From NCBI GenBank assembly GCA_016779285.1, contig JADHNV010000012.1:1-19324 (forward strand): a DNA stretch of 19,324 bases, in the 5' to 3' direction. Under the pieces are notes generated by a model. It had not been told where the DNA came from, ran no database searches, and was given only the letters and a program-made list of their open reading frames with translations. The translations under genes and the position numbers were made by a program. The DNA comes from SAR86 cluster bacterium. GTDB lineage: Bacteria > Pseudomonadota > Gammaproteobacteria > Magnimaribacterales > D2472. Below, one piece after another: positions 15,492-19,324 of the stretch (position 1 is the first letter of the stretch; every line of letters begins with the position of its first letter).

Positions 15492-16689
15492 TTTAACTAA
15501 TTTACCAAATTCTGATGGTTTCTTTGGGGAATATGGAGGGAAATTTGTTCCAGAAACCCTCATGCATGCATTACAGGAACTTGATGAAACATATTCAGAG
15601 CTTAAAAATAATCCAGAATTTATTCAAGAAATTGATCAAGATTTAATTCAATTTGTTGGCAGGCCATCCCCATTATATTTTGCTCAAAGGTTAACAGATC
15701 ATTACTCTGGCCCACAAATTTGGCTTAAAAGAGAGGATTTAAATCATACAGGCGCTCATAAAATTAATAATACTGTTGGACAAATATTGCTTGCTAAGGC
15801 GATGGGCAAGAAAAGAATTATTGCTGAAACAGGGGCTGGTCAACATGGAGTGGCAACTGCAACAGTGGCAGCAAGACTTGGTCTTGAATGTCACATTTAC
15901 ATGGGGGCGGCAGACGTAGAAAGACAATCTCTTAACGTTTACAGGATTAAGTTACTAGGGGCCAAGGTCCATGCGGTAGATTCTGGAACTGCAACACTGA
16001 AAGATGCATTAAATGAAGCTATGAGAGATTGGGTAACCAATATTGAGGATACTTATTACATTATTGGTAGTGTTACAGGGCCTCATCCTTACCCGATGAT
16101 AGTGAGAGATTTTAATGCAGTGGTTGGAAGGGAGCTTAGAAAGCAATCCTTAGAACAGTTTATGCAATATCCAGATGCTATAGTTGCATGCGTTGGCGGT
16201 GGATCAAATGCAATGGGAATTTTTTATCCTTTTCTTAAAGAAACGAATGTAGAACTGATAGGTGTTGAGGCTGCTGGTAGTGGTTTAATGAGTGGTAAGC
16301 ATGCAGCCCCTTTAAATGATGGGGAGCCAGGTATTTTACATGGGGCCAAGAGTTATCTTATGCAAGATAAAAATGGTCAGGTAATAGATACGCATTCTAT
16401 ATCAGCTGGCTTGGATTATCCTGGAGTAGGACCAGAGCACTCAAATTTAAAAGACTCTGGAAGGGCTAATTATATTGCGGTTGATGATGAGGAGGTTTTG
16501 CGCTCATTTCATTTGGTAACCAAACTCGAGGGCATTATGCCTGCTTTGGAGACCGCTCATGCATTCGCAGCGTTAGAGCATATTGCTAAAAATTATAAAG
16601 CTACTCAACATCTTGTAATTAATGTTTCCGGTAGAGGAGATAAAGACATTAATACAGTTGCAACTATGGATGGAATATCTCTTGACTAG
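15484..16689 (+). CDS. trpB: Tryptophan synthase beta subunit TrpB
   Basis: PLP-dependent condensation of indole with serine to give tryptophan, in an alpha2-beta2 complex with TrpA. The 401 residues are normal for TrpB1. PLP-binding Lys93 is in HTGAHKINN, the catalytic Glu is in IAETGAGQHGVA, the phosphate cup is CVGGGSNAMG, and the C-terminal serine loop is NVSGRGDKD. FGEYGGKFVPETL (14-26) is the usual N-terminal signature. The ATG lies within the last 8 bases of trpF; no Shine-Dalgarno sequence is seen, so translation is probably coupled to trpF. No active-site residue appears altered, unlike TrpF and TrpA on either side. Confidence 0.97.
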   Translation: MDDLTNLPNSDGFFGEYGGKFVPETLMHALQELDETYSELKNNPEFIQEIDQDLIQFVGRPSPLYFAQRLTDHYSGPQIWLKREDLNHTGAHKINNTVGQILLAKAMGKKRIIAETGAGQHGVATATVAARLGLECHIYMGAADVERQSLNVYRIKLLGAKVHAVDSGTATLKDALNEAMRDWVTNIEDTYYIIGSVTGPHPYPMIVRDFNAVVGRELRKQSLEQFMQYPDAIVACVGGGSNAMGIFYPFLKETNVELIGVEAAGSGLMSGKHAAPLNDGEPGILHGAKSYLMQDKNGQVIDTHSISAGLDYPGVGPEHSNLKDSGRANYIAVDDEEVLRSFHLVTKLEGIMPALETAHAFAALEHIAKNYKATQHLVINVSGRGDKDINTVATMDGISLD

Positions 16690-17470
16690 ATTAGATGACA
16701 AGATTTCTTCATTAAATAAAACCTCTAAAAAAGCACTAGTAGCCTACTTGGTTGCCGGGGACCCAGATTTAAATTCAACTTTAGAATTGATGCACGAGTT
16801 TGTTAATGCTGGAGTAGATATTCTTGAGATTGGAGTTCCGTTTACAGATCCAATTGCAGAGGGCCCAATAATCCAGGCTGCTCATGACAGAGCGCTAAAA
16901 AATAATACATCTCTCACTGATATTTTTTGGCTTGTAGAAAAATTTAGAAAAGATAATACTGAAACTCCAATTATTCTGATGGGCTATATGAATACTTTTT
17001 TAGCCAATTCACATGCTTTCACGGAGGCTCATTGTTCTGGTTCAGACGCAGTCTTGATTGTTGATGTCCCTGGAGAGAGCAATCTTGAAGAGCTAGGAAT
17101 TAAAAATAAGAATCTTGCATCAATATCACTAATAGCACCAACCACGAGTGAGGACAGAATAGCTAAAATATGCAATAGTAGTTCCGGCTTCATATATTAC
17201 GTTACGCTTAGGGGTGTTACAGGATCATCTCATCTAAATATTGATGAGGCAGAAAAAAATATAAATTTCATCAAATCACAAACTTCATTGCCTGTCTTTG
17301 CTGGGTTTGGAATCAAGACGCCTGAAGATGCCTCTAATTTAAGCAAAATTTCTGATGGAATTGTTATTGGCTCAACTTTGGTTGAAATGATCCACAACCA
17401 ATCTGACCAAAAAGAATTTAAAAAAATATATAATTATCTTCATGAAATGTCTAAAGCAATAAATAGATGA
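16682..17470 (+). CDS. trpA: Tryptophan synthase alpha subunit TrpA
   Basis: Retro-aldol cleavage of indole-3-glycerol phosphate to indole, which is channelled to TrpB. The 262-residue barrel has YLVAGDPD (22-29), Glu49 in LEIGVPF, the YYVTLRGVTG loop corresponding to Tyr175, and phosphate-binding FAGFGI. The second catalytic acid, Asp60 in E. coli and Salmonella, is Glu60 (DPIAEGP). TTG at 16682 is preferred: it gives MTRLDDKISSL, matches the family N-terminus, puts Glu49 and residue 60 at their standard numbers, and has a GGA (16672-16674) upstream. ATG at 16670 or 16622 are longer alternatives that overlap trpB more. It overlaps trpB by 8 bases, and its stop overlaps accD as ATGA. Confidence 0.93.
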   Translation: MTRLDDKISSLNKTSKKALVAYLVAGDPDLNSTLELMHEFVNAGVDILEIGVPFTDPIAEGPIIQAAHDRALKNNTSLTDIFWLVEKFRKDNTETPIILMGYMNTFLANSHAFTEAHCSGSDAVLIVDVPGESNLEELGIKNKNLASISLIAPTTSEDRIAKICNSSSGFIYYVTLRGVTGSSHLNIDEAEKNINFIKSQTSLPVFAGFGIKTPEDASNLSKISDGIVIGSTLVEMIHNQSDQKEFKKIYNYLHEMSKAINR

Positions 17471-18327
17471 ATTGGCTTACAAGATTAATTCCATCGATTG
17501 GTTCTGATCGTGATTCCAATACCTCTAAGAGCAAGGTGCCAGATGGTCTGTGGAACAATTGTCCTGCATGTGAAGCAATTTTATATCAGCCAGAGTTAGA
17601 AAAATCCCTTTTTGTCTGCCCTAAGTGCGATCATCACCTTCGTATTGGTGCGCGAACCAGGATGTCTATTTTTTTAGATGGTGGAAGCTTTCAAGAGCTT
17701 GCAACTAATGTGACCACCAAAGATATTCTTAAGTTTAAAGATACTAAGTCATATGCTCAGCGTATTAAGGAAGCCGTCTCTAGCACGGGGGAAGAAGAAG
17801 CAATTGTTATTGCTAAGGGCAAACTTGATGGGGCTGAAATTGTCGTTGCAGCTTTTGAATTTCGTTATATGGGTGGATCTATGGGAGGCGCAGTTGGAAC
17901 AAAATTTGTTCAAGGAGTTGATGCTGCTATAAAAAATAAAATCCCATTGATTTGTTTTTCTACCAGCGGGGGAGCCAGGATGCAAGAGTCGATGGTTTCA
18001 TTAATGCAGATGGCAAAAACCTCTGCAGCATTAGAAAAACTTAAAGAAGCAAAATTACCATATATATCAGTGATGATTGATCCCATCTATGGGGGAGTAT
18101 CAGCTAGCATCGCCATGCTTGGAGATATAAATATAGCTGAGCCAAAAGCATTGGTTGGGTTTGCGGGTAGGAGGGTTATTGAGCAAACAGTAAGAGTGGA
18201 TCTTCCAGAAGACTTTCAGAAATCTGAATTTCTTTTAGAGCATGGGGCAATTGACATGATCGTTCATCGAAAAGATTTAAGAGCCAAGGTATCAAGCATT
18301 TTATCAAAGCTATATCCTAAAAAATGA
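17467..18327 (+). CDS. accD: Acetyl-CoA carboxylase carboxyltransferase beta subunit AccD
   Basis: Forms, with AccA, the carboxyltransferase that moves CO2 from biotin to acetyl-CoA, giving malonyl-CoA for fatty-acid synthesis. It has 286 residues. The N-terminal zinc ribbon has Cys32, Cys35, Cys51 and Cys54 (CPAC and CPKC), preceded by PDGLWNN, followed by the crotonase-fold core with STSGGARMQESMVSLMQMAK and DPIYGGVSASIAMLGD. The ATG overlaps the trpA stop (ATGA), and its TGA overlaps dedD likewise. In most gammaproteobacteria with this gene order folC follows accD; it is missing here. Confidence 0.97.
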   Translation: MNWLTRLIPSIGSDRDSNTSKSKVPDGLWNNCPACEAILYQPELEKSLFVCPKCDHHLRIGARTRMSIFLDGGSFQELATNVTTKDILKFKDTKSYAQRIKEAVSSTGEEEAIVIAKGKLDGAEIVVAAFEFRYMGGSMGGAVGTKFVQGVDAAIKNKIPLICFSTSGGARMQESMVSLMQMAKTSAALEKLKEAKLPYISVMIDPIYGGVSASIAMLGDINIAEPKALVGFAGRRVIEQTVRVDLPEDFQKSEFLLEHGAIDMIVHRKDLRAKVSSILSKLYPKK

Positions 18328-18809
18328 ACACCAATCGAATGCTTGGAATTTTTATTGCTATCACTGTATTGATATGGTTTTTATTATTTGCTCTTTCTCC
18401 TCAGCCAAAGTATCAGAGAAATAGCAATATTAATATTCCAAAACTTCCAGAACCTGTAATTAATCATGAGCAACTTCAAAAAATTGAATATAAAGAAGTT
18501 GATAATTATTTTGAAGTTGATACACAGGATACGCTACCTTCTGCAAAGGAGAGGGTGGATAAGATCGATTTCAATTTATATGTTTATAAAATTGGTGCTT
18601 TTGGATCCTCAGCCACTGTTTCTAAAGTGGTAAAGTCTTTTAATGATGCAGGCTTTCCATCATTTACCCAGAGAAATAAATCAAATGAAAACCTTACTAA
18701 TGTTTTGGTAGGCCCTTTTGCCAGCAAACAAGATATTAAGGATAATCAAAACACTCTTAATCAAATCGCTGGCATAGAGGCTGGTGAGGTTTTGACTTGG
18801 AATCCATAG
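18324..18809 (+). CDS. dedD: DedD-like SPOR-domain membrane protein
   Basis: A 161-residue protein with a short cytoplasmic start, one membrane span (about 6-24), a proline-containing periplasmic linker and a C-terminal SPOR domain (about 84-160). The SPOR domain includes YKIGAFGS, VVKSFNDAGFPSFTQ and NVLVGPF. SPOR domains bind denuded septal peptidoglycan, and DedD helps cell constriction in E. coli. Similarity is structural, and the name rests mainly on position between accD and cvpA, where dedD lies in gammaproteobacteria. It is somewhat shorter than E. coli DedD (220), with a reduced linker. The ATG overlaps the accD stop; the end overlaps cvpA by 13 bases. Confidence 0.85.
   Translation: MNTNRMLGIFIAITVLIWFLLFALSPQPKYQRNSNINIPKLPEPVINHEQLQKIEYKEVDNYFEVDTQDTLPSAKERVDKIDFNLYVYKIGAFGSSATVSKVVKSFNDAGFPSFTQRNKSNENLTNVLVGPFASKQDIKDNQNTLNQIAGIEAGEVLTWNP
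18786..18789 (+). promoter_or_regulatory. Ribosome binding site supporting the TTG start of cvpA
   Basis: GAGG within the dedD coding sequence lies 7 bases upstream of TTG at 18797. It is the only start-like codon between the frame's preceding stop (TGA, 18785-18787) and the conserved CvpA N-terminus. Confidence 0.5.
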
Positions 18810-19324
18810 CGCTTACTCATTTTGACTACCTTTTGATTGGGGTCATTGCACTTTCTGGTCTTATTGCATTTTTTCGAGGTTTCATTCAAGAAGCATTGTC
18901 TCTATTGTTGTGGGTTATTGCTTTTGGGGGCGCAATTTTTTTACATGTATATTTAGATCCATATTTTATTGATTATATTGATAGCCCTGAAATCAGAAGA
19001 ATTCTTACCATCATTTCTGTTTTTATTGGTATTGTTTTTTTAGGTGGCATATTAATAAAATTACTTAGAGGCTTGGTTCATTGGTCGGGGTTGGGAGGTT
19101 TTGATAGATTGTTAGGAGTATTCTTTGGTTTTCTCAGAGGCATGCTCCTCATTGTAGTAATTTATCTAGTTTTACCAGAAGATTTTAAGCAATCTGCTTT
19201 TATTACTGAGTCCAAAAGTTCTAAATACTTGCAAAAATATGCACCAATGGCTGAAAAATTTTTTAAAAGTATGATCTCTGATAAAAATTCAGTTATGCTG
19301 AAGTCTGATATCAGCACAATTTAC
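18797..19324 (+). CDS. cvpA: CvpA family membrane protein (3' partial)
   Basis: Inner-membrane protein named for colicin V production and often encoded beside purF; its biochemical role is unclear, with links to envelope stress tolerance. The frame is open from 18788 to the window edge (176 codons from TTG) with no stop. The sequence FDYLLIGVIALSG then FFRGFIQEALSLLLW matches the start of E. coli CvpA (IDYAIIAVIAFSS, IRGFVREALSLVTW). GLGGFDRLLGVFFGFLRGML matches the conserved central block. About four hydrophobic segments are visible (roughly residues 11-27, 35-48, 69-85, 103-123). The start is TTG, since there is no ATG or GTG before the conserved N-terminus. It overlaps dedD by 13 bases. 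Confidence 0.88.
   Translation, partial: MESIALTHFDYLLIGVIALSGLIAFFRGFIQEALSLLLWVIAFGGAIFLHVYLDPYFIDYIDSPEIRRILTIISVFIGIVFLGGILIKLLRGLVHWSGLGGFDRLLGVFFGFLRGMLLIVVIYLVLPEDFKQSAFITESKSSKYLQKYAPMAEKFFKSMISDKNSVMLKSDISTIY

Noticed and set aside
1..19324. Mobile elements, CRISPR arrays, tRNA or rRNA genes, toxin-antitoxin or defence islands.
   Set aside because: Nothing on either strand resembles them; practically every base belongs to a recognised metabolic or envelope gene, so I do not claim a new multi-gene system here.

Overview
The window is an ordinary but extremely compact stretch of core metabolism, most likely from a streamlined, AT-rich gammaproteobacterium. A free-living marine lineage such as SAR86 or a relative is possible. 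That placement is inference from gene order (leuCDB-asd-fimV-truA-trpFBA-accD-dedD-cvpA is a Pseudomonas-like gammaproteobacterial arrangement), from low GC judged by eye, and from gene packing. With the start sites chosen here, only about 134 of 19,324 bases lie outside genes. I found no mobile element, CRISPR array, rRNA, tRNA or phage gene, no intergenic gap longer than 41 bases, and no convincing undescribed multi-gene system.

Region 1 (1-1223): the 3' part of thrH (HAD-family phosphoserine phosphatase / homoserine phosphotransferase), then queH (last step of queuosine synthesis in tRNA). Region 2 (1263-4730): a prpB-prpC-prpD methylcitrate-cycle operon behind its own predicted promoter. 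It converts propionyl-CoA plus oxaloacetate to pyruvate plus succinate, with the hydration step left to an aconitase encoded elsewhere. Region 3 (4727-7461): a minus-strand penicillin-acylase-family lipoprotein that converges on prpD so tightly that both stop codons share one TTAA. Divergent from it is an SDR-fold protein lacking the catalytic tyrosine.

Region 4 (7496-19324, continuing past the edge): one apparent plus-strand superoperon of 13 genes, aroC-leuC-leuD-leuB-asd-fimV-truA-trpF-trpB-trpA-accD-dedD-cvpA. Neighbours are separated by at most 8 bases or overlap, often as ATGA. It joins chorismate synthesis, leucine synthesis, aspartate-semialdehyde synthesis, the late tryptophan steps and the carboxyltransferase of fatty-acid synthesis. 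A FimV-like protein, a tRNA pseudouridine synthase, a SPOR protein and CvpA are interleaved.

Points worth a second look: Asp-to-Glu changes at catalytic acids in two neighbouring tryptophan enzymes (TrpF and TrpA); loss of the SDR tyrosine; absence of folC from its usual place between accD and dedD; lipoprotein targeting of the acylase; a very short FimV; and -10 boxes placed so close to start codons that leaderless transcripts are plausible.
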